From Moraxella osloensis (GTDB taxonomy: Bacteria > Pseudomonadota > Gammaproteobacteria > Pseudomonadales > Moraxellaceae): 64,000 nt of DNA. The notes under the pieces were generated by a model. The model was not told the origin of the DNA, searched no databases, and worked only from the letters and a program-made list of their open reading frames with translations. Location: the NCBI RefSeq assembly GCF_009867135.1, contig NZ_CP047226.1:124001-188000 (forward strand). Reading direction: 5' to 3'. How positions within the stretch are numbered: the stretch's first letter is position 1; the number at the start of each line of letters is the position of its first letter. Positions 46,984-60,134 of this stretch are shown one piece after another. A program made the position numbers and the translations under genes.

Positions 46984-47168
46984 AAGCTCATTCACAAGGG
47001 CAACAATCGTTTAAAACGGCAGTTTTTTAGATTTTTTATGATAAATGAACAATATGACGATTTGGTGATTGCCAAAAAAGTTTTGGCTGCTAAGCTATGA
47101 AATGAGTAATCGAGCAGATGCAGGGTGCAATGGGCGATGGCATGGTAACCAGTTAGAAGGAATGAAGT

Positions 47169-47981
47169 ATGTGCATTGTGGCGTTGGCTTGGCAGCTGTT
47201 TGAGGATAAACCCTTGGTGCTATTATCCAATCGGGATGAATTTTTGCAGCGTCCTACACACGCACTGCATGAATGGCAGTTGCCGAATGGACAAAAAATC
47301 ATCGCGGGGCAAGATGCGCAAGCAGGGGGCACTTGGTTGGGTATCGATCCTGTGCATGGGCGCTGGGGGGTGATTTTAAACTACCGAGAGATTATCAAAG
47401 ATAAGCCTGTCTTTGCCACGTCCCGAGGTCAGTTAATCCTTGATTATTTGAGTGGTGAGTGGTCGCCGCTAGCTTTCGCAAGGCAAATTGATTTGCCCTG
47501 CTACGATGGGTTTAATCTAGTCATCGGCGATCGGCAGCAAGCGGTGCTGCTCAATAATAAAGGGTATGGCATCGAGGTATTGGCAAAAGGCTTATACGTG
47601 TTATCCAATGGTCAACCAAATACGGCATGGTTTAAAACGGAGAAACTGCGCAGGCGAGTACGACAAGAGTTGTTGCCGCTGCTTGCTGGGCATGAGGATT
47701 GGCAAACAGACAATTGGAAAAACGTGGCATTTGAAATATTGCAAGACAGTGAACAAGCGCCTATCACCCAGCTACCTGATACAGGCTTAGGTATGAAGAC
47801 AGAATTGGCGTTGTCTTCCATTTTTATTCCTGCCAATCGCCTCGACAAGTTGCTAGGAAGTAGCTATGGGACGCGCGTGAGTAGCTTGCTCACCATCACT
47901 CATACAGGGCTTGATATGCAAGAAAAAAACCTTGAAAATGACACTGTCATCCGTATCACGCCCGATATTAACGCCACATAA
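47169..47981 (+). CDS. NRDE-family protein (TANGO2-like)
   Basis: A 270-residue protein beginning MCIVALAWQLF and LLSNRDEFLQRPT. The NRDE motif and N-terminal Cys define the PF05742 family, which includes eukaryotic TANGO2. Further on are GGTWLGIDPVHGRWGVILNYRE and the C-terminal LSSIFIPANRLDKLLGSSYGTRVSSLLTI. The N-terminal Cys may become the catalytic residue after Met removal, as in Ntn hydrolases. AAGGAATGA precedes the start. Function is not known in bacteria. Confidence 0.9.
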   Translation: MCIVALAWQLFEDKPLVLLSNRDEFLQRPTHALHEWQLPNGQKIIAGQDAQAGGTWLGIDPVHGRWGVILNYREIIKDKPVFATSRGQLILDYLSGEWSPLAFARQIDLPCYDGFNLVIGDRQQAVLLNNKGYGIEVLAKGLYVLSNGQPNTAWFKTEKLRRRVRQELLPLLAGHEDWQTDNWKNVAFEILQDSEQAPITQLPDTGLGMKTELALSSIFIPANRLDKLLGSSYGTRVSSLLTITHTGLDMQEKNLENDTVIRITPDINAT

Positions 47982-48049
47982 TCAATGAAAAAAACAGCCG
48001 AAAAGTCAAAAAAATAGACAATAAAATCGGCTATCTATTATCTGTAAGC

Positions 48050-49132
48050 TTAACTGATATGGTCAAACATCATCATCAGCTCAGTATCGAGCCTATCAAA
48101 GTCCAATTCGATAGTGTTATCCAAAAAAATCACTTCAATACGGTTATCGGTTTGTGGCTCACAGGCCACTAAATCGAGCGAATCAGGGGTAAAATTGATG
48201 GTTTGCCATTGCTCATCATACATATGTTTGATATGAACCACGGATTTGATACGTTGCCAGTTGGGCAGTGCCAAAAGCCATTCCATCAGCACAGTCATAT
48301 CAATTGTCCAGTCGGCTGATACCCGCCATCCAATGATTTGATAGCCGTTTTGTACATCATGATAGCGAAATGGCAAGTCATCATTGGTAGCTGTTGGCGA
48401 TGGGGGCGTGTAGGCTTGGGTGGTGGATAGAGCGGGGGACTGAGCAAAGCTTGTTAAGCTAATTTGTTGGTAGTGGCTACGCTTGGCAAGTACTTGGCTT
48501 GATTGCTTGAGCGCTTGTTGCAATTGCCGCAGATTGTCTTCGCTCAGCGTTTGTTCTGTTTGCCAAATCAATTTTGCTTTAGGGTTTAAACCCTTTACCC
48601 ATGCGGTCAGTTGGATTTTTTGGGTGTCATCCAACTCATAAGAACGATTAATCACCACCACATCACAAAACCGCACATGCGCTTGGTAGCCTTCATTGTC
48701 ACGATAACGGGCATCTTGCCAATGACGCGCATTGACGATACTGATGGCGGATTTTAGCGATAGCGCAGTTTGCCAATGCGGTGCAGATAGCTGTTCAATC
48801 AGCTCTCGCGGGTGTGCCAGCCCTGTCGGCTCAATCCACAATCGGTCAGGTCTATACTCAGAAGTCAAGCGAGCGAGCGCAATCTGTAGCGGCAGTTGCG
48901 AACTGCAGCAGATACAGCCACCAGATACTTGGCGAATCGCTAAATCATGGTCAGCATTACCCATGAATAGCTTTTCATCAATACCGATTTGACCCGCTTC
49001 ATTGACCAAAATCGCCCACTTTTCTTGTTGCTGAAAATGCGTAATACAGGCATTGATAAAACTGGTTTTACCAGAACCTAAAAAGCCCATCACAAGGTGA
49101 CAGGCTGTATTTATAATCAACGGTTTTATCAT
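48050..49132 (-). CDS. CobW/G3E-family GTP-binding metallochaperone-like protein
   Basis: A 360-residue protein with Walker A GFLGSGKTSF at residues 16-25, the CxCC metal site in GGCICC near residue 73, and LWIEPTGLAHPRE in the switch region, followed by VVVINRS in place of the NKxD GTP specificity motif. A CobW C-terminal domain with MHIKHMYDE-type sequence is present. Related proteins load zinc or cobalt. The presence of NRS instead of NKAD is a deviation that could weaken GTP specificity. It lies 85 bp downstream of ompR and probably has its own expression signals. Confidence 0.85.
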   Translation of the reverse strand: MIKPLIINTACHLVMGFLGSGKTSFINACITHFQQQEKWAILVNEAGQIGIDEKLFMGNADHDLAIRQVSGGCICCSSQLPLQIALARLTSEYRPDRLWIEPTGLAHPRELIEQLSAPHWQTALSLKSAISIVNARHWQDARYRDNEGYQAHVRFCDVVVINRSYELDDTQKIQLTAWVKGLNPKAKLIWQTEQTLSEDNLRQLQQALKQSSQVLAKRSHYQQISLTSFAQSPALSTTQAYTPPSPTATNDDLPFRYHDVQNGYQIIGWRVSADWTIDMTVLMEWLLALPNWQRIKSVVHIKHMYDEQWQTINFTPDSLDLVACEPQTDNRIEVIFLDNTIELDFDRLDTELMMMFDHIS

Positions 49133-49217
49133 AAAAGTTCTTAACTCTGTTAATCTAGCTTTCTTAATACGCTCTTCTAATTGGCTTTTTTAATCCGCTC
49201 TTTTAAATAGCGCTTGT

Positions 49218-49991
49218 TTAGCTGTCTGCCCCATCGGGTACAAACACATAACCCACGCCCCAAACGGTTTGGATATAGCGCGCTTGCGAAGGGTTATCTT
49301 CGATGAGACGGCGTAAACGCGATACTTGCACATCAATTGAGCGCTCCATTGCGCCCCATTCACGGCCGCGTGCCAGATTCATTAGTTTATCACGGGTTAA
49401 TGGCTCACGGGGGTGTTGTACCAAAGCCTTTAATACACTAAATTCACCCGTGGTTAAGGTCACGATATTGCCATCACGTTTTAGGGTACGCGTTGATAAA
49501 TCTAATGTCCATGAGCCAAATTCGACCACTTCCATTTGCTGACTGGGTGCGCCTGGCAATTCACGCGTTTGCCGACGCAACACGGCTTTAATACGTGCCA
49601 ATAATTCTTTGGGGTTAAAGGGTTTTGGCAGATAATCATCCGCGCCTGCTTCAAGTCCTGCGATACGGTCGGCATCGGAACCTTTAGCGGTCAACATAAT
49701 AATCGGGATATCGGAGTTTTCTGCACGTAAGCGATGGCAAATACTGATACCGTCTTCGTTAGGCAGCATCAAATCAAGCACAATCAGCGAAAATAATTCA
49801 CGCTGCATCAATTTGTCCATTTGGCTACCATCATGCGCAGTACGTACGATATAACCATCGTCTTCTAAGAAACGTTGCAACAAAGTGCGAAGGCGCGCAT
49901 CATCATCAACGACTAAAATGCGCTGATTCATATCGCCGGCGGCTGATTGATTGGGGGTAGATTCTACAGTGGGGTTGATGTCGTCACTCAT
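49218..49991 (-). CDS. ompR: OmpR-type response regulator
   Basis: A 257-residue DNA-binding response regulator. The receiver domain has ILVVDDDARLR with acidic pocket residues, the phospho-acceptor Asp in LIVLDLMLPNEDG, the Thr in LTAKGSD and the Lys in LPKPFNPKE. The C-terminal winged helix has ARGREWGAMERSIDVQVSRLRRLIEDNP, very close to OmpR. The N-terminus has a 20-residue extension. EnvZ is normally encoded directly downstream but is not in this window, and a CobW-type gene is found there instead. The symbol rests on similarity to OmpR. Confidence 0.88.
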   Translation of the reverse strand: MSDDINPTVESTPNQSAAGDMNQRILVVDDDARLRTLLQRFLEDDGYIVRTAHDGSQMDKLMQRELFSLIVLDLMLPNEDGISICHRLRAENSDIPIIMLTAKGSDADRIAGLEAGADDYLPKPFNPKELLARIKAVLRRQTRELPGAPSQQMEVVEFGSWTLDLSTRTLKRDGNIVTLTTGEFSVLKALVQHPREPLTRDKLMNLARGREWGAMERSIDVQVSRLRRLIEDNPSQARYIQTVWGVGYVFVPDGADS

Positions 49992-50559
49992 TGATTATTT
50001 TCCTCATTTTTATCGTCGATATTCCTATCACCCATATTCCTATCACTAACGTTATTTTCACTCGAATATTATTTTCGCTACATAGTTTTTATAAATACCC
50101 AATTGTTTTTTATAAACGCTAAACATGTTCCATTAGCGTGCTGAACTGAACCTTATAATTAATAGTTAGGACAGGCAATGCTATAAAATATATGGGTATA
50201 AAAATTTTTATTAGGGACTGATAAAGGTATTTTGAAACGATTGGTTACAACTTGCAAGCATTATCAATCTTATTATTCAGCCAAATTTGCGTGGTTATGC
50301 GGTTATTAAAGCAAAAAAATGTGTCGATTGCTGTAGTGATTTTGCTAAGAATGCGACGTTAGCTGATAGGGTAGTCACTTATTATATAGTCATTACTTAG
50401 CAAAATTTTAGTCTAACGACAGCCATAGGACTGGCAAGGTAACAATTCACTAAAGATTTTTGTTAAAATAGCGTTTACCTATTATCTTTTTGTATTGTTT
50501 TGTTATAATGCGTGAACTCTGAAGTTTTGAGTTCATCCTTATAAGTGTTAGGCAAAAAT
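49992..50559. other. Intergenic region between ompR and tex
   Basis: No gene is visible in 568 bp of AT-rich sequence between these divergent genes. A repeated hexamer ATTCCTATCAC occurs at about 50028 and 50036 just ahead of ompR. The tex promoter lies at the right end. Confidence 0.5.
50501..50509 (+). promoter_or_regulatory. Extended -10 promoter element for tex
   Basis: TGTTATAAT matches the extended -10 consensus, 51 bp before the tex ATG. A hairpin GAACTC...GAGTTC follows in the leader. Confidence 0.45.
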
Positions 50560-53109
50560 ATGACTACAAACGTTACTGCCATTGCGGCTAATCCAGCGGT
50601 AGATGTACTCTCTGAGCAAGTCCAGCAAGCCATTTATCAAAAATTAGCTGCCAATCTTGGTATCAAACTCAACCAAATGATGGCATTCGTCAAACTCTAC
50701 GATGATGGCGCGACGATTCCGTTTATTGCACGCTATCGTAAAGACCAAACCGGCGGGCTCGATGACGTGCAGTTGCGTAGTCTGGAAAAATCGCTGAGCT
50801 ATGAACGAGATATGGCCATTCGCCGCCAAAAAATCATTGAGCTGTTGACTTCACAAAATAAGCTGACCGATGAATTGAGTGAACGCATCAATCAAGCGGC
50901 ATCCAAACTTGAATTAGAAGACATTTATTTGCCGTATCGTCCGCGCCGCCGCTCACTGGCAACCCAAGCCCGTGAAGCAGGACTTGAGCCAATTGCCTTG
51001 GCGGTTTTAAATGAGTCGGTAAGCCCAGCCTCAGCATTATCAGATTACCAAGCGCCAGCGCCTGTACAGGATGACAACGGCGAAGCCGAAGCGTCAATTT
51101 TTGAAGATAAAGAAAAACAGCTATCAGGCATCGGTGCCATTATTATCGATGAGTGGACACAGCAGCTTGACCTACTCGATAAACTGCGCGTCGGCTTTGG
51201 TAAAATTGCCCAAATTCATAGCCGTCTAGTGGGCGAAGAAAAACGGGAAGTCGGCGAAAAATACAAAGACTATTTTGACCACACTGAAAGCTTGGCGCGT
51301 CTACCCAATCATCGATTATTAGCGATGCTACGCGGTCGCCAAGACAACGTACTGACGATTGCGATTGAAGGTGATGATGCGCCATTTATCCAGCAAATTA
51401 ATCACGCATTTAACTTAACGGCTGCCGAGCCTAGTGACCGTCAACAGTTTTTATTGTCGCTGGGCAAAAAACTGTGGTTGGACAAATGGCGTCCGCATAT
51501 TGAGCATCGTTTGCTCACAGAAAAACGCTTAACGGCTGAATCAGCCGCAATTGACGTGTTTGCAAACAATTTACAGCATTTATTAATGGCAGCGCCAGCC
51601 GGTCAAAAAACGATTTTAGGCGTCGATCCGGGTATCCGTCATGGGGTCAAAATGGCCGTGGTTGATAGCCTAGGTCATGTTGCCAAAAATAGCGATGATA
51701 GTTTTGCGATTGCAACAGTGTATCCATTTGCCCCAGACAATAAGGTTGATGAAGCCAAACAAATCATTGCCGATTTACTCAAAAATCACCATGTGCATTT
51801 AATCGCCATTGGTAATGGTACGGCTAGCCGTGAGACAGATGCTTTAATCAAGGAAATTTTGGCAGAAAACAGCGCTCAAGGAAACGGGGATATCAAAGCC
51901 GTGCCTGTGGTGGTCAATGAATCTGGTGCTTCTGTGTACTCAGCGAGCGAACTGGCATCGCAAGAATTACAAGAGCTTGATGTATCCATTCGTGGGGCGG
52001 TATCGATTGCCCGTCGTTTGCAAGATCCCTTGTCCGAGCTGGTTAAAGTCGATCCCAAAGCCATTGGCGTGGGTCAATATCAGCATGACGTCAACCAAAC
52101 GCAGCTGGCTGATAGTTTAACCAAAGTCACGCAAGACTGTGTGAATGCAGTGGGCGTAGACGTCAATACCGCAAGCCCTGCGATTTTGTCTTATATCGCA
52201 GGTCTCAATGTCAATGTGGCGCAGCAAATTGTCAACTACCGCAACGAACATGGCGCATTTGCCAACCGTGAACAGCTCAAAAACGTGCCAAGATTAGGTG
52301 CCAAAACTTTTGAACAAGCGGCAGGTTTTTTACGCATTCGTGGCGGTGATGAGCCGTTAGATGCCACAGGGTTACACCCAGAAAACTACGAGATGGTCAA
52401 ACAATGGCTGGCTTCAACTGACAACAATCTCAACGATGTGCTAGGCGACGAGTCAGCGCTTAATAATCTGACCGCTTCACTGGTCGCTGCCGCAAACGAT
52501 GAGGTTAATGATGCCGAGCAAGCAACGCTGAAAGCCGCTGCCATCAAACAAGAATTAGCCAAACCTGCACACGATCCAAGACCGAGCTTTAAAACAGCGC
52601 AGTTTCGTGATGATGTCAATAGCCTCAACGATTTAACCGAAGGCATGACGCTTGAAGGCGTGGTCACCAATGTGACAAGTTTTGGTTGTTTTGTTGATGT
52701 TGGCGTCCATCAAGATGGCTTGGTACATATCTCGGAGATGGGTAACGAGTTTATCGCCGATCCGTTAAATCATGTCAAACCAGGTGATATCGTCACCGTT
52801 CGCGTGATTTCAGTGGATGCAGAGCGTAAACGCGTGGGCTTTAGCATGAAGTCAGACACCCCAATGGCAGCCAAAGCTGCTGAAAAAGCACCCGCTAATA
52901 AAGCAAAAAATACCAACCAATCAGTGGATGGTACGGCGAAAAAACACGCAGACCATAGCGAGCGCGGCAGTAAATCAGCCAAACATTCGGGCAAACCTCA
53001 ACGTAGTGACAAAGCCGCTAAACCGCAAAACCAAGCAGCCGACAAACCGCAAAAAATTGGTAGCTTAGGTGCGTTGTTGGCGCAAGCAGGTCTAAAAAAA
53101 TCAACATAA
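50560..53109 (+). CDS. tex: Tex-family RNA-binding transcription accessory protein
   Basis: An 849-residue protein with the Tex layout. It has an N-terminal helix-rich domain (DDGATIPFIARYRKDQTGGLDD, LEDIYLPYRPRRR), a YqgF/RNase H-like domain (ILGVDPGIRHGVKMAVVD), helix-hairpin-helix repeats (NVNVAQQIVNYRNEHGAFANREQLKNVPRLG, read in parts) and a C-terminal S1 domain (LEGVVTNVTSFGCFVDVGVHQDGLVHISEM). A Lys-rich tail of about 85 residues follows. I use the ATG at 50560, preceded by TTAGG; the frame extends to a GTG at 50545. Tex binds RNA and affects transcription and toxin gene expression in other bacteria. Confidence 0.95.
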   Translation: MTTNVTAIAANPAVDVLSEQVQQAIYQKLAANLGIKLNQMMAFVKLYDDGATIPFIARYRKDQTGGLDDVQLRSLEKSLSYERDMAIRRQKIIELLTSQNKLTDELSERINQAASKLELEDIYLPYRPRRRSLATQAREAGLEPIALAVLNESVSPASALSDYQAPAPVQDDNGEAEASIFEDKEKQLSGIGAIIIDEWTQQLDLLDKLRVGFGKIAQIHSRLVGEEKREVGEKYKDYFDHTESLARLPNHRLLAMLRGRQDNVLTIAIEGDDAPFIQQINHAFNLTAAEPSDRQQFLLSLGKKLWLDKWRPHIEHRLLTEKRLTAESAAIDVFANNLQHLLMAAPAGQKTILGVDPGIRHGVKMAVVDSLGHVAKNSDDSFAIATVYPFAPDNKVDEAKQIIADLLKNHHVHLIAIGNGTASRETDALIKEILAENSAQGNGDIKAVPVVVNESGASVYSASELASQELQELDVSIRGAVSIARRLQDPLSELVKVDPKAIGVGQYQHDVNQTQLADSLTKVTQDCVNAVGVDVNTASPAILSYIAGLNVNVAQQIVNYRNEHGAFANREQLKNVPRLGAKTFEQAAGFLRIRGGDEPLDATGLHPENYEMVKQWLASTDNNLNDVLGDESALNNLTASLVAAANDEVNDAEQATLKAAAIKQELAKPAHDPRPSFKTAQFRDDVNSLNDLTEGMTLEGVVTNVTSFGCFVDVGVHQDGLVHISEMGNEFIADPLNHVKPGDIVTVRVISVDAERKRVGFSMKSDTPMAAKAAEKAPANKAKNTNQSVDGTAKKHADHSERGSKSAKHSGKPQRSDKAAKPQNQAADKPQKIGSLGALLAQAGLKKST

Positions 53110-53132
53110 ACCCCGCATCATTGGTAAACGTG

Positions 53133-53160
53133 CATCTAAATGGCTAAATCCATTTAGATG
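53133..53160. other. Hairpin between tex and menA-like gene
   Basis: CATCTAAATGG and CCATTTAGATG form an 11-bp perfect stem with a 6-nt loop. No T tract follows, so it may act as a stabiliser rather than a terminator. Confidence 0.5.
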
Positions 53161-53190
53161 TTGCGATTGGTGATACAAGGTTTCGAGTGA

Positions 53191-54126
53191 GTGATGGTCA
53201 ATTTTTTACAAGCATTTTGGCAAGCGACTCGCCCACGCACTTATCCACTAGCGGTGGCTGGCATCATAGTAGCCAATGCGTTGGCATACTCGCGTATTGG
53301 TAGCTTTAACAGCAAAAATTGGCAAATCTTTTTGCTAAGCCTTTGGGTTGCCTTAGGACTACAGATTTTATCCAATTTAGCCAACGACTATGGCGATGGT
53401 ATACGGGGTACGGATGCCCATCGACTCGACAGACAGACTGCCCAAGGGACAATCAACCCCAAGACCCTCAAGAAATTAATCATAAGTTGGGCACTGTTTA
53501 TTTTTAGCTGCGGTATTGGCTTACTTTGGCTGAGCTTTAACAGTCTGACCGATTTCTTCACCTTCTTAGCATTGGGCATCATCGCGATTATCGCCGCAGT
53601 GACCTATACCATGGGTAAAAACCCTTATGGGTACAATGCGAAAGGCGAAATAGCAGTATTTTTATTTTTCGGCTTAGTTAATGTATTAGGGGGCGTGTAC
53701 CTACAAACACAATTTATCCGTGTGATGGATATTATTGCTGCGGTGGTGATTGGCCTGCTATGCACATGCGTATTGATGATTAACAATATGCGGGATTTTG
53801 ACACAGATACAAGCGCTGGTAAAAACACCCTTGCCACCACCTTAGGTAAAGAGGGCATGAGCCACCTATATCGGTTTATGTTGTTGGGTGCTTATTTTTT
53901 ACTCATTACCTTTGTGACCTTGCGACAAAATTTTTATCTATTAAGCTTACTTGTTCTAGTATCACCGATTGCCAAGCATCTTAAAATGGTTCGCCATTAT
54001 AGTGATGAAGCTATTCCTTCAAACGCACTAGCACCAGAGTTATCCAAGATTGTATTAATCACCCTAGCGACCAGTGTATTGATGAGTGTAAATATTCTTA
54101 TCTTTAACTATAAAAAACTAAATTGA
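53191..54126 (+). CDS. menA: UbiA-superfamily prenyltransferase, MenA-like
   Basis: An integral membrane prenyltransferase of 311 aa with about nine helices. The first Asp-rich motif is in NDYGDGIRGTDAHRL and the second in NNMRDFDTDTSAGK, the pattern of 1,4-dihydroxy-2-naphthoate polyprenyltransferase (MenA). It would prenylate a naphthoate in menaquinone synthesis. No other men gene is in the window, and Moraxellaceae are generally considered ubiquinone users, so the role is uncertain. The frame opens at GTG 53191 immediately followed by ATG 53194. It lies 81 bp after tex. Confidence 0.82.
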   Translation: MMVNFLQAFWQATRPRTYPLAVAGIIVANALAYSRIGSFNSKNWQIFLLSLWVALGLQILSNLANDYGDGIRGTDAHRLDRQTAQGTINPKTLKKLIISWALFIFSCGIGLLWLSFNSLTDFFTFLALGIIAIIAAVTYTMGKNPYGYNAKGEIAVFLFFGLVNVLGGVYLQTQFIRVMDIIAAVVIGLLCTCVLMINNMRDFDTDTSAGKNTLATTLGKEGMSHLYRFMLLGAYFLLITFVTLRQNFYLLSLLVLVSPIAKHLKMVRHYSDEAIPSNALAPELSKIVLITLATSVLMSVNILIFNYKKLN

Positions 54127-54156
54127 AAATAAATGAAAAAACTTTTCACAGTGGTA

Positions 54157-54184
54157 TTGACAGGCAAAAAGAAAAGCGTATAAT
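54157..54184 (+). promoter_or_regulatory. rrn promoter P1
   Basis: Perfect TTGACA (54157-54162) and perfect TATAAT (54179-54184) separated by 16 bp, about 360 bp before the 16S gene. Confidence 0.85.
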
Positions 54185-54290
54185 ACGCACTCACTGGCAG
54201 CGACTACAGCCACAAACTGTAGTAAAAACAACAACTTAAATTAATATAGATATAAGTTAAGCGGTCATAAAAAATTAAAGAAAAAAGTTA

Positions 54291-54318
54291 TTGACAACAC
54301 AAAATAAGCTGTTAAAAT
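54291..54318 (+). promoter_or_regulatory. rrn promoter P2
   Basis: Perfect TTGACA (54291-54296) and TAAAAT (54313-54318) with a 16-bp spacer, about 230 bp before the 16S gene. Confidence 0.8.
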
Positions 54319-54371
54319 AGCGACCTTCTTAACGACATCAGCTGATGATGTTGTGAACTAAATAACAACAA

Positions 54372-54404
54372 ACACAAGAACAACTTGTGTGGATTTTCAC
54401 TTAG
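54372..54404 (+). other. 16S precursor processing stem, 5' strand
   Basis: ACACAAGAACAACTTG, a short loop-out, then TTCACTTAG pairs with the sequence at 56090-56123 beyond the 3' end of 16S. Such stems are the RNase III target in rRNA precursors. Confidence 0.75.
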
Positions 54405-54548
54405 CGCGATAAAATTAAGACTTTAATTAATTTGTATTGTCAGAGTGAAGATACTCGTAAGTTTATTTGAGCAAAGACAGTATAAATAATTGAGTCAACA
54501 AATTAAATCTATTGACACCGCGTAGCGGTGACAATAGATAGAAAGATT

Positions 54549-56080
<1,532 letters not shown>

Positions 56081-56089
56081 ACTAAAGCA

Positions 56090-56123
56090 CTAAGTGAGAA
56101 TTCACAGCAAGTTGTTCTTGTGT
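56090..56123 (+). other. 16S precursor processing stem, 3' strand
   Basis: CTAAGTGAGAATTCACAGC followed by AAGTTGTTCTTGTGT pairs with 54372-54404 in the leader, closing a long duplex around 16S. Confidence 0.75.
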
Positions 56124-56162
56124 ATAAATAAGCTAATAATCGTTAATCTACAGCAGCGCAAA

Positions 56163-56405
56163 TAGCAAGGCTAAGACTAAAATCCTTAGCAAAGGATTTT
56201 AGCTCGAACCTAAAATTGCGATGCAATTTTTTAACGGTTCTCGGGGTCTATAGCTCAGTTGGTTAGAGCACTGCCTTGATAAGGCAGGGGTCATAAGTTC
56301 AAGTCTTATTAGACCCACCATTTAACCAGAGGTTAAATGCTTTAGAATTTACTTCGTAAATTCTCTTGCGCTCGGGCAAAGCGATGCTTTGCTGATCCTT
56401 GCTCA
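56163..56405 (+). repeat. Paired hairpins before each spacer tRNA
   Basis: Before tRNA-Ile are CTAAAATCCTT/AAGGATTTTAG and AAAATTGC-GAT-GCAATTTT. Before tRNA-Ala are AGAATTTAC/GTAAATTCT and GCAAAGC-GAT-GCTTTGC. In both cases two hairpins are joined by a CTCG-containing link and end in a CTCGGGG or CTCAGGGG block that enters the tRNA. The second hairpin always has a GCGATGC centre. Confidence 0.7.
56244..56320 (+). tRNA. tRNA-Ile (GAT)
   Basis: A 77-nt cloverleaf with acceptor GGGTCTA/TAGACCC, D-arm TAGCTCAGTTGGTTAGAGC, anticodon loop CTTGATAAG with GAT at 56278-56280, T-arm GTTCAAGTC, and an encoded CCA end. It lies in the 16S-23S spacer as is usual. Confidence 0.97.
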
Positions 56406-56481
56406 GGGGCCATAGCTCAGTTGGTAGAGCGCCTGCCTTGCACGCAGGAGGTCAGGAGTTCGACTCTCCTTGGCTCCACCA
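56406..56481 (+). tRNA. tRNA-Ala (TGC)
   Basis: A 76-nt cloverleaf with acceptor GGGGCCA/TGGCTCC, D-arm TAGCTCAGTTGGTAGAGC, anticodon loop CTTGCACG with TGC, T-arm GTTCGACTC, and an encoded CCA. The bases preceding it contain a hairpin repeat resembling the insertion in the IS256 transposase. Confidence 0.97.
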
Positions 56482-56780
56482 TAATTAGCTTAACGTTATA
56501 AAGCAGACAGAGTAATTTAGTAAGTATTAAGAGATTACTTCAATCTGTTTTATCAGAAATCACGACCTGCCGAGGGTCTGATAATTCAATAACAACATAG
56601 AGAAATGAGTCTGGGTTAATTATCAAGTTCCAACGAAGATAATTAACCTTAGTAATCAGCCAATCAGACCCAAAGAAATGATTGGAATAACTGATTACTT
56701 AAAAGTAAAGAGAACTGAATCAAGCGTAAACATAGGTGAAGATCGTTACCATTACCTATACGACCCTTTAGGGTTGTATA

Positions 56781-59638
<2,858 letters not shown>

Positions 59639-59736
59639 TACAACGCCTAAATGGCTTTGTAGGTAATAACGATTATCACCTCGCTTGATATAGCTGATAC
59701 TTTACTTTTAAATTAACTCATTCCTCTATCCCCCTT

Positions 59737-59851
59737 TGCTGACGATAATAGCTTGGAGGTCCCACCTGATCCCTTCCCGAACTCAGAAGTGAAACTCCAA
59801 TGCGCCAATGGTAGTGTGGTTCGCCCATGTGAGAGTAGGTCATTGTCAGCT
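59737..59851 (+). rRNA. rrf: 5S ribosomal RNA
   Basis: TGCTGACGATAATAGC pairs with the 3' end GTCATTGTCAGC. Between are GTCCCACCTGATCCC and GAACTCAGAAGTGAAAC, both conserved in 5S rRNA. The length is about 115 nt. Confidence 0.95.
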
Positions 59852-59860
59852 CCCTATCCT

Positions 59861-59893
59861 AAAACCCCCCTTACTAGTGTAAGGGGGGTTTTG
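59861..59893 (+). terminator. rrn operon terminator
   Basis: AAAACCCCCCTTAC and GTAAGGGGGGTTTT form a 14-bp stem around TAGT, one of the strongest in the window. Confidence 0.92.
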
Positions 59894-59910
59894 CTTTGGG
59901 GTTTCTCAAG

Positions 59911-60054
59911 ATGTTTTATATAGGGTATTGTCGGAAACCTAAAACGCTGAGACACTACCTTTATGAACACCAAACAACAAAACACAAGTGTCGTAAAATC
60001 TGGTATAAACGTAAGAAGGATGGCATGTCAAAGCTTGTCCGCTGTACCTTTTAA
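59911..60054 (+). CDS. Small basic Cys-containing ORF, doubtful
   Basis: A 47-codon frame immediately after the rrn terminator encodes a strongly basic peptide with three Cys in similar settings (YCRK, KCRK, RCTF). GGGG lies about 10 nt before the ATG. I recognise no family. It could be a remnant of a transposase-like DNA-binding region or chance. The region 59894-60075 holds nothing else. Confidence 0.25.
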   Translation: MFYIGYCRKPKTLRHYLYEHQTTKHKCRKIWYKRKKDGMSKLVRCTF

Positions 60055-60075
60055 AGCTTAATAAAATAGAAAAAG

Positions 60076-60103
60076 AAAAAGTGTGGTAGTTGCCACACTT
60101 TTT
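60076..60103 (-). terminator. Terminator of the nucleotidase gene
   Basis: On the minus strand AAAAAGTGTGG and CCACACTTTTT form an 11-bp stem with a 6-nt loop, followed by further T and A. Confidence 0.85.
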
Positions 60104-60134
60104 AACGATAAATAAAATACAAGTTTTTTGGCGA

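Larger units (their letters stand above)
54127..54548 (+). other. rRNA operon leader
   Basis: No gene. The region holds two strong promoters and the leader side of the 16S processing stem (54372-54404). A short hairpin ACCGC-GTA-GCGGT lies near 54517-54529. Confidence 0.7.

Noticed and set aside
47991-48040. Terminator after the NRDE gene
   Set aside because: Only a 6-bp stem with a long A-rich loop is seen, with no clear T tract; too weak to list.
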